Shown: one piece after another, positions 34,678 through 43,450 of the stretch | How positions within the stretch are numbered: the first letter of the stretch is position 1 | How the letters are laid out: the number at the start of each line of letters is the position of its first letter | Assembly (NCBI GenBank): GCA_018713055.1 | Contig: DVFW01000048.1 | Span: 1-47,293, forward strand | Length of the DNA stretch: 47,293 nucleotides | Origin: Scatavimonas merdigallinarum | GTDB lineage: Bacteria; Bacillota; Clostridia; Oscillospirales; Acutalibacteraceae | Direction of reading: 5' to 3' | Notes under the pieces: generated by a model | What the model was told of the DNA's origin: nothing | Seen by the model: the letters and a program-made list of their open reading frames with translations, nothing else | Databases searched by the model: none | Program-made: the position numbers and the translations under genes

Positions 34678-35459
34678 AATATCACTCCTGTAAAAATAAG
34701 CGCGCATATACACACTGCGCATACGTCCGTTTTTGAAAAATGCAAGCTTTTCATTCTGGTTCTTCCATCGCCGCCCCTGTAGCATCTGCATTCCATCGCT
34801 GTTGCCAGCTCGTAGGCGCGCCGGAATGCAGATACAAACAGCGGAACCAGCACCGGAACCAGTGCCTTAATCCGCTGGATTAAATTACCGCTTTCCATAT
34901 CGGCCCCTCTTGCCTTTTGTGCACTCATAATCTTATCCGTCTCTTCCAGCAGCGTTGGAACAAAACGCAGGGCAATTGTCATCATCATTGCAATTTCATG
35001 TACCTTTACATGAAAAAATTTCAGCGGCTTCATCAAACGCTCCAGCGCGTCTGTCAGATCTGTTGGGGAGGTTGTAAACGTAAGCATAGAACTTACAATA
35101 ATCAGGGAAGCAATTCTGACTGCAACAAATACCGCATTATTAATACCGGCCTGCGTGACCTTTAAAAAACCAAGCTGGACAAGCGGTTCCCCTCTGCCGT
35201 AAAACAGGTTGAGCACCGCTGTAAAAAGCACGATAAACAAAATCATTTTCATGCTTTTCAAATACATTTTAACTGGTATTCTCGTCAGGAGCATCATACT
35301 GAGCACAGACAGGGTGGTAACGGCAAGCGCGTAATAATTGTTTGTAATAAATATAAAAACGATAAACGCAAGCAGCAAAAGGATTTTCATGCGCGGATCC
35401 AGCCGATGTATGGCTGATCTTCCCGGCAGATATTGTCCCAATGTAATATCCCTTACCAA
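34644..35459 (-). CDS. ecfT: Energy-coupling factor transporter transmembrane protein EcfT
   Basis: 271 residues with about six hydrophobic segments. The conserved cytoplasmic coupling helices are present: AQKARGADM carries the first Ala-Arg-Gly motif; the second reads AMECRCYRGG, so the motif is Cys-Arg-Cys. EcfT links the two ATPases EcfA1/A2 to S subunits for vitamin or metal uptake. No S subunit is encoded here, so the module is shared with S proteins elsewhere. Confidence 0.94.
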   Translation of the reverse strand: MVRDITLGQYLPGRSAIHRLDPRMKILLLLAFIVFIFITNNYYALAVTTLSVLSMMLLTRIPVKMYLKSMKMILFIVLFTAVLNLFYGRGEPLVQLGFLKVTQAGINNAVFVAVRIASLIIVSSMLTFTTSPTDLTDALERLMKPLKFFHVKVHEIAMMMTIALRFVPTLLEETDKIMSAQKARGADMESGNLIQRIKALVPVLVPLFVSAFRRAYELATAMECRCYRGGDGRTRMKSLHFSKTDVCAVCICALIFTGVILCNAFLPAAVR

Positions 35460-35492
35460 GTCACCACTTCCTTTCTTTATAAAATAACGCTT

Positions 35493-36353
35493 TTACAGAT
35501 TGCGGTGTTTTTGCAAAGCCAGTATTTCTCCAATTGCCTGTTCCACTGTAAGAACCGCGTCGGAAACGGCATAGCCTTCCCGGCGCAGCGCCGACATGAT
35601 TTTTGTTATCTGCGGTACCTGCAAGCCCATTTTTTCCAGTTCTTTCTCCCGTGAAAAAACGGCCTTGGTCTTATCAAACATAACAGCCTCGCCCTGATGC
35701 ATAACGAGAACGCGGTCTGCTGTTTTTGCAATGTCTTCCATACTGTGAGATACCAAAAACACCGTATTGCCGCGCTGTTTATGATATTCTGTAATCTGCG
35801 CCAAAAGCACCTCTCTGCCGCTGGGGTCCAGTCCTGCCGTCGGTTCATCCAAAATCAGTATATCCGGGTCCATGGCAATCACCCCTGCGATGGCCGCCCT
35901 GCGTTTTTCTCCACCGGAAAGCTCAAAAGGAGATTTCCCCAAAAGTTCCGGCTTCAGCCCGGTAAAACGGGCCGCTTTTGTGACCTTTTCCTGAATTTCT
36001 TCATCTGAAAGCCCCATATTGCGCGGTCCAAACGCAATGTCCTTTTCGACCGTTTCTTCAAACAACTGATATTCCGGGTACTGAAACACCAACCCCGCCT
36101 GAAAGCGCACAGTGCGAATTTTTTTAGGGTCTTCCCATATGTCTCTGCCGTTTAAAAGCACCCTGCCGCCTTCCGGACGTATCAGGCCGTTAAACATCTG
36201 GATTAACGTTGACTTACCGGAGCCCGTATGTCCAATAATTCCAATCATCTCTCCTTTTTGCACCCTGATGGATACATCTTTTACAGCCGTTTTTTCAAAC
36301 GGCGTATTTAAGCCGTAGGTATAGGAAAGATTTTCCGTTTCTAACACGTACAT
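35493..36353 (-). CDS. ecfA2: Energy-coupling factor ATPase EcfA2
   Basis: 286 residues. Walker A is GHTGSGKST near residue 42, the signature LSGGEKRR near 145 and Walker B DILILDEPTAGLDP. The C-terminal extension after about residue 235 is typical of Ecf ATPases. It pairs with EcfA1 to power the shared transporter. Confidence 0.93.
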   Translation of the reverse strand: MYVLETENLSYTYGLNTPFEKTAVKDVSIRVQKGEMIGIIGHTGSGKSTLIQMFNGLIRPEGGRVLLNGRDIWEDPKKIRTVRFQAGLVFQYPEYQLFEETVEKDIAFGPRNMGLSDEEIQEKVTKAARFTGLKPELLGKSPFELSGGEKRRAAIAGVIAMDPDILILDEPTAGLDPSGREVLLAQITEYHKQRGNTVFLVSHSMEDIAKTADRVLVMHQGEAVMFDKTKAVFSREKELEKMGLQVPQITKIMSALRREGYAVSDAVLTVEQAIGEILALQKHRNL

Positions 36354-36389
36354 AACTCCTGGTCCTCTCTAAAACAGGGCTTTCGCATT

Positions 36390-37244
36390 TTATGTTGCCA
36401 AAACCTTTAAAAGTATTTGAATACATTCTTGTGTATCAAGCGCCATATTCTCTATCGGATAGCCGCTTGCACGCAGTCTGTAAATCAGTTCCGTAGCCTG
36501 CGGCACGTCAAGTTTATGCCGTTTGAGCAGCTCTACCTGTGAAAACACCTCGCGTGGCGCGCCCTGCGTCAGAATTTTTCCGCTGTCCATAACGACCACC
36601 CTGTCCGCCAGCGCGGCTTCGTCCATATAATGTGTGATTAAAACAACGGTGATCCCTTTTTCTCGGTTGAGCTTTTGTACTGTCTGCAGAACCTCCCTGC
36701 GGCCCATGGGGTCCAGCATGGCGGTTGGCTCATCCAGCACCAGGCAGCTCGGCTGCATTGCCAGGATCCCCGCTATCGCCACACGCTGCTTCTGGCCACC
36801 GGAAAGTTTATGCGGCGCATGTGTACGGTATTCGTACATGCCAACCGTTCTCAGCGCATCGTCTACCCTCTGGCGGATCTCTTTTGGGCAAACGCCCAGA
36901 TTTTCCGGTCCAAAGGCCACATCCTCTTCCACAATGCTGGCTACAAGCTGGTTATCCGGGTTTTGCAGCACAAGCCCAACTTTACGGCGTATTTCATACT
37001 TGCACGCGTCGTCTGCCGTGTCCATACCATCTACCAGCACCTTACCCTCTGTGGGCAAAAGCATGGCGTTAAATTGTTTGGCCATCGTAGACTTGCCCGA
37101 ACCGTTATGTCCCAGAAGCGCGACAAATTCTCCCCGGCGGACGTTCAGAGAAATATTCTTTAATACGTCTACCGGCGCGCCTGCTTCTTCGTCCTCTGGA
37201 ATATATTGAAATGAAAGGTGTTGTACCTGAATAAAATTATCCAT
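36390..37244 (-). CDS. ecfA1: Energy-coupling factor ATPase EcfA1
   Basis: 284 residues. Walker A is GHNGSGKST, the signature LSGGQKQR and Walker B CLVLDEPTAMLDP. The N-terminal segment PEDEEAGAPVDVLKNISL is typical of the EcfA1 side. Order ecfA1-ecfA2-ecfT-truA is the standard Firmicutes arrangement. Confidence 0.93.
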   Translation of the reverse strand: MDNFIQVQHLSFQYIPEDEEAGAPVDVLKNISLNVRRGEFVALLGHNGSGKSTMAKQFNAMLLPTEGKVLVDGMDTADDACKYEIRRKVGLVLQNPDNQLVASIVEEDVAFGPENLGVCPKEIRQRVDDALRTVGMYEYRTHAPHKLSGGQKQRVAIAGILAMQPSCLVLDEPTAMLDPMGRREVLQTVQKLNREKGITVVLITHYMDEAALADRVVVMDSGKILTQGAPREVFSQVELLKRHKLDVPQATELIYRLRASGYPIENMALDTQECIQILLKVLAT

Positions 37245-37262
37245 TGCTTTTCCTTTTCCCGC

Positions 37263-38123
37263 TTATACCTGCCAAATAGCAGTTGATCCACAGGGCAAAA
37301 CAAGCCCTGTCTGCGTCACTGGCAGCCCTATTTCATCGGAGCTGACACTGCCGCCAAAGCGTTTTTGGAGCGTTACCCCCAAAAGATATTGCATAACGGC
37401 GGGCGAAAGCCCCGTTGTATACGAATTTAAAATAAAAAACTTTGCATTGGGCGATAACACAGAAGAACACAGGCCGCACAGGCTATACAATTGTTCCTCC
37501 AGCTTCCAGATTTCTCCGCCGGGCCCTCTTCCATAGGAGGGCGGATCCATGATAATACCGTCATACTGCCTGCCCCTGCGCTTTTCTTTTTGTACAAATT
37601 TTATACAGTCATCTACAAGCCATCTGACCGGCCGGTCTTGCAGATGGGACAGCACTGCGTTTTCCTTTGCCCACTGTACCATACCCTTTGAAGCGTCCAC
37701 ATGGCAAACTTTTGCGCCTGCATGCAGGCAGGCCAGTGTTGCGCCGCCCGTATAGGCAAACAGATTTAATATGTTCATCTGCTTTTTACTTTGCCGTATT
37801 TTATCGGAAACAAAATCCCAATTGACCGCCTGTTCCGGAAAAATGCCGGTATGTTTAAACCCCATAGGCCTTATCTGAAAGGACAACGCCTTATAGTGCA
37901 GCTCCCACAGGTTTGGGTGTTCCTTATATATCTGCCAGTGTCCGCCGCCGCTGGTAGACCGTATATACCTTGCGTGGGCGCGTTGCCAAAGCGGGCTTTC
38001 ACGCTTTGTTTCCCATATAATCTGCGGGTCGGGCCGTATAAGGATAACATCTCCCCAACGCTCCAGCCGCTCGCCACAGGCGGCGTCTATCAGCTCATAG
38101 TCTTTCCAGTTAGCAATGCGCAT
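37263..38123 (-). CDS. Class I SAM-dependent rRNA methyltransferase-like protein
   Basis: 286 residues. Motif I is NILNLFAYTGGATLACLHAG near residue 120, and motif IV is GIIMDPPSYGRGPGGE near 188, as in the RlmI/RlmK group of 23S rRNA methyltransferases. The N-terminal PUA domain of RlmI is absent. Target base unknown. It starts 37 bp after the glmM stop and ends 18 bp before ecfA1. Confidence 0.85.
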   Translation of the reverse strand: MRIANWKDYELIDAACGERLERWGDVILIRPDPQIIWETKRESPLWQRAHARYIRSTSGGGHWQIYKEHPNLWELHYKALSFQIRPMGFKHTGIFPEQAVNWDFVSDKIRQSKKQMNILNLFAYTGGATLACLHAGAKVCHVDASKGMVQWAKENAVLSHLQDRPVRWLVDDCIKFVQKEKRRGRQYDGIIMDPPSYGRGPGGEIWKLEEQLYSLCGLCSSVLSPNAKFFILNSYTTGLSPAVMQYLLGVTLQKRFGGSVSSDEIGLPVTQTGLVLPCGSTAIWQV

Positions 38124-38160
38124 ATCATTCCTCCGCTACCTGCTTTTATTCCGGAAGCCT

Positions 38161-39510
38161 TCAGGAAAGCCTTTCCCGGATCAGCTCTGCCGTCTGGGTT
38201 GCAAAACGCGTGATCTCGCCGGAATCTTCTCCTTCAACCATAACACGGACAAGCGGTTCCGTTCCCGAAAGGCGCACCAAAATTCTTCCTCTGCCGCCCA
38301 GGCATTCCTTTACGCGGTCAATTTCTTCGCGTATTTCCTTGTCTGTATAAAAACGGCGCTTTCCCTCTGCGCTGACCTTAACATTGAGCATCACCTGCGG
38401 ATACCGTTCCATCAATGTAGCAATGCTTGAAAGCTTTGCCTTTCTGCGGCAAAGAAGGCTTAAAAGTTGCGCCGCTGTAAGCTGCCCGTCCCCTGTAGTA
38501 GAGTGGTCCAGAAAAATTACATGTCCGGACTGTTCTCCGCCAATATTATAACCTTCGCGCACCATGGTTTCCAGCACATAGCGGTCGCCTACCTGGGTAG
38601 ACACAAAATTCATTCCTACATTTTCACAAAAACGGTTAAACCCCATGTTTGTCATTACCGTACCGACCACCGTATCTTTTTTGAGCAGGCCTCTGGATTT
38701 CATATCCGCCGCACAAATTGCAATCACATAGTCGCCGTCTACCAGATTTCCATTTTCATCTACCGCAAGGCAGCGGTCGGCGTCTCCGTCAAATGCAATT
38801 CCTGCATCCATCTGGTGTTCCCGCACGTATTTCATCAGGTTTTCCATATGTGTAGAACCGCAATCCTCATTAATATTGATGCCGTCGGGTTTATCAAATA
38901 AAAAGTGGCAGTCGGCCCCCAGCCCTTCAAAAAGCTTTCTTGCTGTACGGGAAGCGGACCCGTTTGAACAATCAACCGCAATTCGCATCCCTTGCAGATC
39001 ATTTGGTACGGACTCGATTACATGGTCGACATAATCCTGCACAGCGTTTTCCGCATGGCGCACATGCCCAAGCATAGCGCCCTGCAGATTTGGGTAAGGT
39101 ATTTTATGATCCAATACAATCGATTCAATTTCTTCTTCCAGCCCGTCCGGCAGTTTATAGCCATCCATGCTGAAAATTTTGATCCCGTTAAACTCGAACG
39201 GATTGTGCGAAGCAGAAATCATAATCCCCGCGTCCGCCTTATACCTACCGATTAAATAAGCCACTGCCGGCGTGGGGACAACCCCCAGGCACAGCACGTT
39301 CGCGCCCACAGAACAAAGACCTGCGATCAACGCGCCCTCTATCATGTCGGAACTTAAGCGTGTGTCCTTCCCAATCAAAACGGTAGGATGCTCCACTTCC
39401 TCGTTAATCAGCACCATGGCAGCCGCTCTGCCAATATTCATAGCCATCTCACAGGTCAGCTCTGTATTGGCAACGCCTCTTGCGCCGTCTGTTCCAAAAA
39501 GTCTTCCCAT
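38161..39510 (-). CDS. glmM: Phosphoglucosamine mutase
   Basis: 449 residues. The N-terminal MGRLFGTDGARG and the phosphoserine loop MISASHNPFEFNG (Ser101) identify GlmM. The metal-binding loop DGDADRCL follows near residue 240. It converts glucosamine-6-phosphate to glucosamine-1-phosphate for cell-wall precursors. The start is ATG 39510, nine bases after GGAGGT; a GTG two codons earlier is too close to it. Confidence 0.96.
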   Translation of the reverse strand: MGRLFGTDGARGVANTELTCEMAMNIGRAAAMVLINEEVEHPTVLIGKDTRLSSDMIEGALIAGLCSVGANVLCLGVVPTPAVAYLIGRYKADAGIMISASHNPFEFNGIKIFSMDGYKLPDGLEEEIESIVLDHKIPYPNLQGAMLGHVRHAENAVQDYVDHVIESVPNDLQGMRIAVDCSNGSASRTARKLFEGLGADCHFLFDKPDGININEDCGSTHMENLMKYVREHQMDAGIAFDGDADRCLAVDENGNLVDGDYVIAICAADMKSRGLLKKDTVVGTVMTNMGFNRFCENVGMNFVSTQVGDRYVLETMVREGYNIGGEQSGHVIFLDHSTTGDGQLTAAQLLSLLCRRKAKLSSIATLMERYPQVMLNVKVSAEGKRRFYTDKEIREEIDRVKECLGGRGRILVRLSGTEPLVRVMVEGEDSGEITRFATQTAELIRERLS

Positions 39511-39540
39511 AAACACGATACCTCCGAAAAATAATTTTTG

Positions 39541-40614
39541 TCACACAAGCCCAGATGATTCGTCTGTAAACAGTACGGGCTGCCCGGAGGATGGTGCGTT
39601 TGGCATTTCAAGCCCCAAATGCCTGCAGGCTTCCAGCGTAACACACCGCCCTCTGGGTGTTCTGTTTAAAAAACCGATCTGCATCAGATACGGCTCATAT
39701 ACGTCCTCAATGGTAACAGCCTCTTCTCCAATTGCCGCCGCCAGCGTTTCCAGCCCCACGGGGCCTCCTTTATAATATTTAATCATAGCCGTAAGCATGC
39801 GCCTGTCGTTAGAATCCAGCCCCAGGCGGTCTACCTCCAGTTTATCCAGTGCAACGCCGGCCGTATCTGCCGTAATTACTCCATTGCTCATAACCTGCGC
39901 AAAATCGCGCACACGCTTTAACAGGCGGTTTGCAATTCTGGGCGTTCCCCTGGAGCGGGAGGCAATCTCCAGCGCGCCGCCGTCGTCAATGGGTATTTCC
40001 AAAATAGATGCGCTGCGCTTTATGATTTTTGCAAGCTCCTGCGAAGTATACGGCTCCAGCCTGAGAACAACGCCGAACCGGTCGCGCAGCGGCGCTGTCA
40101 GCTGGCCCGCTCTTGTGGTTGCGCCTACCAGTGTAAAATGCGGCAGCGGCAAATGATAGGAAGCTGCCATTTGCCCTTTTCCTGTAATAATATCAATTGC
40201 ATAATCTTCCATGGAAGGATATAAAATTTCCTCCACAGCTCTTGAAAGACGGTGGATTTCATCAATAAACAAAACATCTCCCGGATTTAAATTAGTAAGC
40301 AGTGCGGCCAGGTCGCCGGGCTTTTCGATCGCCGGGCCAGAGGTAATGCGCAAATTAACCTGCAGTTCATTTGCTATAATACCTGCAAGCGTCGTTTTGC
40401 CAAGCCCTGGCGGTCCGTAAAGCAAAACATGGTCGAGCGTTTCTTTCCGCTGCTTTGCCGCCTCTATAAACACAGAAAGGTTTTCCTTAACCTTTTCCTG
40501 CCCGATATATTCCTCTAGTGAACGCGGACGCAGCGGATTATCTTCTGACACAACATCGTCCGGAATTTCAGCGGCGCTTACAATTCTGTTTTCAAAATCA
40601 AATGTATTATCCAT
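39541..40614 (-). CDS. ruvB: Holliday junction DNA helicase RuvB
   Basis: 357 residues, with RPRSLEEYIGQEKVKENL, Walker A LLYGPPGLGKTTLA and Walker B FIDEIHRLSR, and the C-terminal winged helix ending IGFLNRTPRGR. It drives branch migration with RuvA. Gap to ruvA is 14 bp. Confidence 0.97.
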   Translation of the reverse strand: MDNTFDFENRIVSAAEIPDDVVSEDNPLRPRSLEEYIGQEKVKENLSVFIEAAKQRKETLDHVLLYGPPGLGKTTLAGIIANELQVNLRITSGPAIEKPGDLAALLTNLNPGDVLFIDEIHRLSRAVEEILYPSMEDYAIDIITGKGQMAASYHLPLPHFTLVGATTRAGQLTAPLRDRFGVVLRLEPYTSQELAKIIKRSASILEIPIDDGGALEIASRSRGTPRIANRLLKRVRDFAQVMSNGVITADTAGVALDKLEVDRLGLDSNDRRMLTAMIKYYKGGPVGLETLAAAIGEEAVTIEDVYEPYLMQIGFLNRTPRGRCVTLEACRHLGLEMPNAPSSGQPVLFTDESSGLV

Positions 40615-40628
40615 GTATCTTTATCCTT

Positions 40629-41228
40629 TCAGCCTTTTCCCATTTCCTTTAAAACAGCCGCAATCATCTGCTCCACGCTCAATGTAAAATCAAGCCCGGA
40701 AAGCACAGGCATTACATCTGCACTGCCATATCCAAGCACCGAAAGCGCCTCCACCGCCTTTTGTATGTTGTCCTGGGCAAAAGGCTGCGCCGTTTCGGGC
40801 TGAATGGATGCTAAATTGGCCGTAAACCCGCTTACTTTATCTTTTAGCTCCAAAACGATCCGCTGTGCAAGCTTTGGACCAACCCCTTGCGCTCTGGTGA
40901 TCGTTTTACTGTCATTTGCGGCAATACACATGGCTACCTGCTCCGGAGAAAGTTCCGACAAAATTGCAAGCCCTGCCTTGGGGCCTACACCGCTTACCGC
41001 TGTCAAAAGTTTAAAGCAGTTAAGTTCCTGCAGCGTTGCAAAACCAAACAACTCAACAGCATCTTCCCGCACGTTTAAATGCGTATAGACCAACGCTTCC
41101 TGGTGAAGTTTTGGAAGATTCCTCTGTGTATTTAGCGTAGTCAGGCATTTATAGCCCACGCCTGCACATTCTATTACGATAAACCCCGCTTCTGCATGGG
41201 ACAAAACGCCCCGTAAGCTGTAAAACAT
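40629..41228 (-). CDS. ruvA: Holliday junction DNA helicase RuvA
   Basis: 199 residues. N-terminal OB domain, two helix-hairpin-helix motifs around 70-130 (VSGVGPKAGLAILSEL and AQGVGPKLAQRIVLELKDK) and the C-terminal domain contacting RuvB. Its start touches the ruvC stop. Confidence 0.96.
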   Translation of the reverse strand: MFYSLRGVLSHAEAGFIVIECAGVGYKCLTTLNTQRNLPKLHQEALVYTHLNVREDAVELFGFATLQELNCFKLLTAVSGVGPKAGLAILSELSPEQVAMCIAANDSKTITRAQGVGPKLAQRIVLELKDKVSGFTANLASIQPETAQPFAQDNIQKAVEALSVLGYGSADVMPVLSGLDFTLSVEQMIAAVLKEMGKG

Positions 41229-41740
41229 TATTGATTCCGTCCCCTTTTATACAGCATCTCCCGCAGGCGCGTTCCTGAAGCCTGCGTATGGCAAATGGCA
41301 ATTGCAAGCGCGTCTGCCGTGTCATCCGGTTTTGGGACCTGCTGCAAATGCAGCAGGCGCCGCGTCATTTCCATAACCTGCACTTTTTTCGCCTGGCCAT
41401 AGCCCGTCACTGCCGTTTTTACCTGCAGCGGCGTATATTCAAAAACTTCTACGCCGTTTTTTTGCGCCGCTAATAAAATTACGCCTCTCGCCTGCGCTAC
41501 ATTGATCGCTGTTTTTTGATTGTTTTGAAAATAAAGCTTCTCAATCGCCATAAAATCAGGATGACAAGCATCCATCACCTGCATAAGCCGGTCATAAATG
41601 CTTTGCAGACGCACTCCAAACGGTTGCTGCGCCTGTGTGGTAATCGCGCCAAAGGCAAGCGGTGTATGCCTGTTGTTGCGAAAATCCACCACACCCCAAC
41701 CGACGATTGCATAACCAGGATCTATCCCTAAAACAACCAA
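41228..41740 (-). CDS. ruvC: Holliday junction resolvase RuvC
   Basis: About 170 residues. Catalytic acids are visible in LGIDPG at the start, AIEKLYFQ near residue 67 and the pair in KPDDTADALAIAICH near 140. The open frame begins with TTG 41749, which touches the ribosome binding site. TTG 41740 is nine bases after AAAGGGG and gives a normal RuvC N-terminus (MVVLGIDPG), so it is preferred. Confidence 0.93.
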   Translation of the reverse strand: MVVLGIDPGYAIVGWGVVDFRNNRHTPLAFGAITTQAQQPFGVRLQSIYDRLMQVMDACHPDFMAIEKLYFQNNQKTAINVAQARGVILLAAQKNGVEVFEYTPLQVKTAVTGYGQAKKVQVMEMTRRLLHLQQVPKPDDTADALAIAICHTQASGTRLREMLYKRGRNQ

Positions 41741-41868
41741 ACCCTGCAACCCCCTTTAAAAATGCGCCTGCATAATACTAACTTAAGATTATAGCACATA
41801 AGGGTTGTTCGGGCAACTAAAACGCCTTATTTTTATCCTTTATAAATGATTCTTTTTTTAAAAAGGGC

Positions 41869-41897
41869 TTGCTTTTTTTTGAACCTTTGGATATAAT
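41869..41897 (+). promoter_or_regulatory. tRNA-Val promoter
   Basis: TTGCTT (41869-41874) and a perfect TATAAT (41892-41897) separated by 17 bp, 17 bp before the tRNA. Confidence 0.75.
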
Positions 41898-41914
41898 AGA
41901 ACAGCAATCTTTCC

Positions 41915-41990
41915 GGACGCTTAGCTCAGCTGGTAGAGCATTCGCTTGACGTGCGAAGGGTCAGCGGTTCAAGTCCGTTAGCGTCCACCA
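41915..41990 (+). tRNA. tRNA-Val (anticodon GAC)
   Basis: Cloverleaf with acceptor GGACGCT/AGCGTCC, anticodon loop TTGACGT (GAC), T-loop TTCAAGT and encoded CCA. Stands alone with its own promoter and terminator. Confidence 0.96.
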
Positions 41991-41994
41991 TGTA

Positions 41995-42034
41995 AAAAGC
42001 ACATTAAAAGCAGCTTTGCTTTTAATGTGCTTTT
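41995..42034 (+). terminator. Intrinsic terminator of tRNA-Val
   Basis: A long stem (AAAAGCACATTAAAAG with CTTTTAATGTGCTTTT) followed by ATTTTT. The gap up to the next gene at 42190 holds nothing else recognisable. Confidence 0.85.
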
Positions 42035-42189
42035 ATTTTTGACAGAGAATTTATATTTTTCAGGCTGAACATACGGTCCAGCACAAAAAATGAATCCTGT
42101 TTTGTTTTTCCTGCCTTTTCCTTGCATGCCGGCTTTTACCCGGCGTAAAATAAACATGAACCCATCATAGAAGAATTGGAGGCAGTAAC

Positions 42190-42453
42190 ATGAAGCAGGA
42201 AAAGCAAAGCGCGCCGGAAAAAGGCCATGAGGAACAAAAGGCTTTTTATAAGCAGCCCAAGCATTCACCCGACCAGCGCAGCAAACCCATAGTAACCGAA
42301 GCGCTTATGGAGGAACGCATGCTGGTAGGCCCAAGAAATATTACGCTTTCCGGAGCGGAACATTTTGTAATGGATATAGACACGCGGGTTGCAAAACCGT
42401 CTGAGTATGGCGTGGACGAAATGCGCGACTGGAGTATTGTCAACGAAAAATAA
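42190..42453 (+). CDS. Small protein resembling the CDIF630_02480-type spore surface family (DUF3787)
   Basis: 87 residues. The first 50 are charged and disordered. The C-terminal 25 (DTRVAKPSEYGVDEMRDW and the following residues) match the short conserved tail of DUF3787/CDIF630_02480-family spore surface proteins as I recall it. GGAGG lies seven bases before the ATG. No promoter was recognised. It points to a spore-forming host. Confidence 0.65.
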   Translation: MKQEKQSAPEKGHEEQKAFYKQPKHSPDQRSKPIVTEALMEERMLVGPRNITLSGAEHFVMDIDTRVAKPSEYGVDEMRDWSIVNEK

Positions 42454-42455
42454 AA

Positions 42456-42815
42456 CTATTTGACCTTTTGCAACGTGATGGTTTTTTTGTTGAGCGTCAG
42501 CTCAATCTGGTCTCCCAGCAGGTTGTATCCAAAGGTAAAACTTTCATTGAGTTTTTCGTCTGTCAATGTAATATTGTCACTGCTGACAATGCAGTTTCCC
42601 GCTATTTTTGTTTCAGCACCGCCGCCGGCCTTTACTGCAAGGGACGCTTTATCTCCGTCAAAGCTTAAAGCAACCGTCGACATATATTCGCCTTTTCCGC
42701 TCCAGGTATTTGCCTTAAGCTCATCCTGCGCGCTTTCCACCACGGTCCTCGTACAGGCACACAGGGAAATCAGCGCAAAAAGCACCGGCAGCGTCCATAT
42801 CCATTTTTTGCGCAT
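42456..42815 (-). CDS. Hypothetical lipoprotein
   Basis: About 119 residues. The signal peptide ends with a lipobox LISLCAC near residue 20. The mature part is beta-rich (YMSTVALSFDGDKASLAV, then SDNITLTDEKLNESFTFGY). The start is ATG 42815, nine bases after AAAGGGG; the ATG at 42824 is too close to it. It converges on the spore-surface-like gene, the two stops being two bases apart. No family recognised. Confidence 0.75.
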   Translation of the reverse strand: MRKKWIWTLPVLFALISLCACTRTVVESAQDELKANTWSGKGEYMSTVALSFDGDKASLAVKAGGGAETKIAGNCIVSSDNITLTDEKLNESFTFGYNLLGDQIELTLNKKTITLQKVK

Positions 42816-42971
42816 ATGCAACATCCCCTTTCCATAATTTTTCTTTTATTTATCATATGAAAGACCGTTTTTCTTTATGCGCCGGCCCGTGGGGTTCCAC
42901 AGAACCGTTAGATTCTCTAATTTTCTTTGTTCTACAGAGCAATACTTTTACATGTCCGGCAGTTATACCTA

Positions 42972-43000
42972 TTGAAAAACGCAGAAAAAAAGTATATAAT
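42972..43000 (+). promoter_or_regulatory. Promoter of the hydrogenase-maturation operon
   Basis: TTGAAA (42972-42977) and perfect TATAAT (42995-43000) separated by exactly 17 bp, about 190 bp before the first gene. Confidence 0.8.
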
Positions 43001-43007
43001 AATAAAA

Positions 43008-43170
43008 AACACGTACTGATTACAAGGGTTTGTCCCAAGTAAGAAGGCACGCAATTTATTAGACGGCTTTGCATGGACCCGCCTTCTTTTCTTGCAAAGG
43101 GCAGGTTTCCGTATGCAATGCGTGTTGCCGACGCTTTATCCCGTGCCTTTTTGGGCACGGGAATTTTTTT
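43008..43170 (+). ncRNA. Structured leader with alternative stems before an attenuator
   Basis: About 160 nt between the promoter and the TM1266-like gene. An 8-bp stem pairs 43041-43048 with 43081-43088. CTTTGCA (43067-43073) can pair with TGCAAAG (43093-43099), and GGCACGCA (43046-43053) with TGCGTGTTGCC (43119-43129, bulged). These cannot all form together, as in riboswitches. It ends in the terminator at 43139-43170. No riboswitch class or T-box that I know matches. Confidence 0.45.
43139..43170 (+). terminator. Attenuator-type terminator in the hydrogenase-maturation leader
   Basis: Stem TCCCGTGCC/GGCACGGGA (43139-43147 with 43154-43162), then AT and seven T. It lies upstream of the first gene, so read-through must be controlled or partial. 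Confidence 0.88.
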
Positions 43171-43190
43171 GGGGGAAAGGAGGCTGTCCT

Positions 43191-43436
43191 ATGGACACAA
43201 GAATTGCCCTAATCGGCATACTGGTCGAAGACAAACAGTCCACGGAACAAATGAACCGGCTGCTTTCTGACTTTGGGGATTATATTGTAGGCAGAATGGG
43301 TATTCCCTACCGACAAAAAAATGTAAACGTTATAAGCGTCGTGGTCGACGCACCCGGCGATATCATCAGTGCACTGTCCGGCAAACTGGGTATGCTGCCC
43401 GGCATTACCACCAAAACGGTATATTCCAAAAAATAA
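43191..43436 (+). CDS. TM1266-family iron-only hydrogenase system regulator
   Basis: 81 residues with an ACT-like (NikR C-terminal) fold: RIALIGILVEDKQSTEQMN, then NVISVVVDAPGDIISALSGKLG. This small protein commonly precedes HydE and is named an iron-only hydrogenase regulator; its ligand is unknown. AAAGGAGG lies seven bases before the ATG. Confidence 0.88.
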   Translation: MDTRIALIGILVEDKQSTEQMNRLLSDFGDYIVGRMGIPYRQKNVNVISVVVDAPGDIISALSGKLGMLPGITTKTVYSKK

Positions 43437-43450
43437 GGCGGTGCAGATAA

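Noticed and set aside
41978..42268. 96-codon minus-strand frame
   Set aside because: It overlaps the tRNA-Val end and its terminator, and is antisense to the supported small plus-strand gene.
42853..43158. 101-codon minus-strand frame
   Set aside because: It covers the hydrogenase-maturation promoter and leader on the opposite strand and has no ribosome binding site that I can support.
43008..43170. T-box or known SAM, cobalamin, c-di-GMP or TPP riboswitch
   Set aside because: None of their conserved core sequences is visible in the leader.
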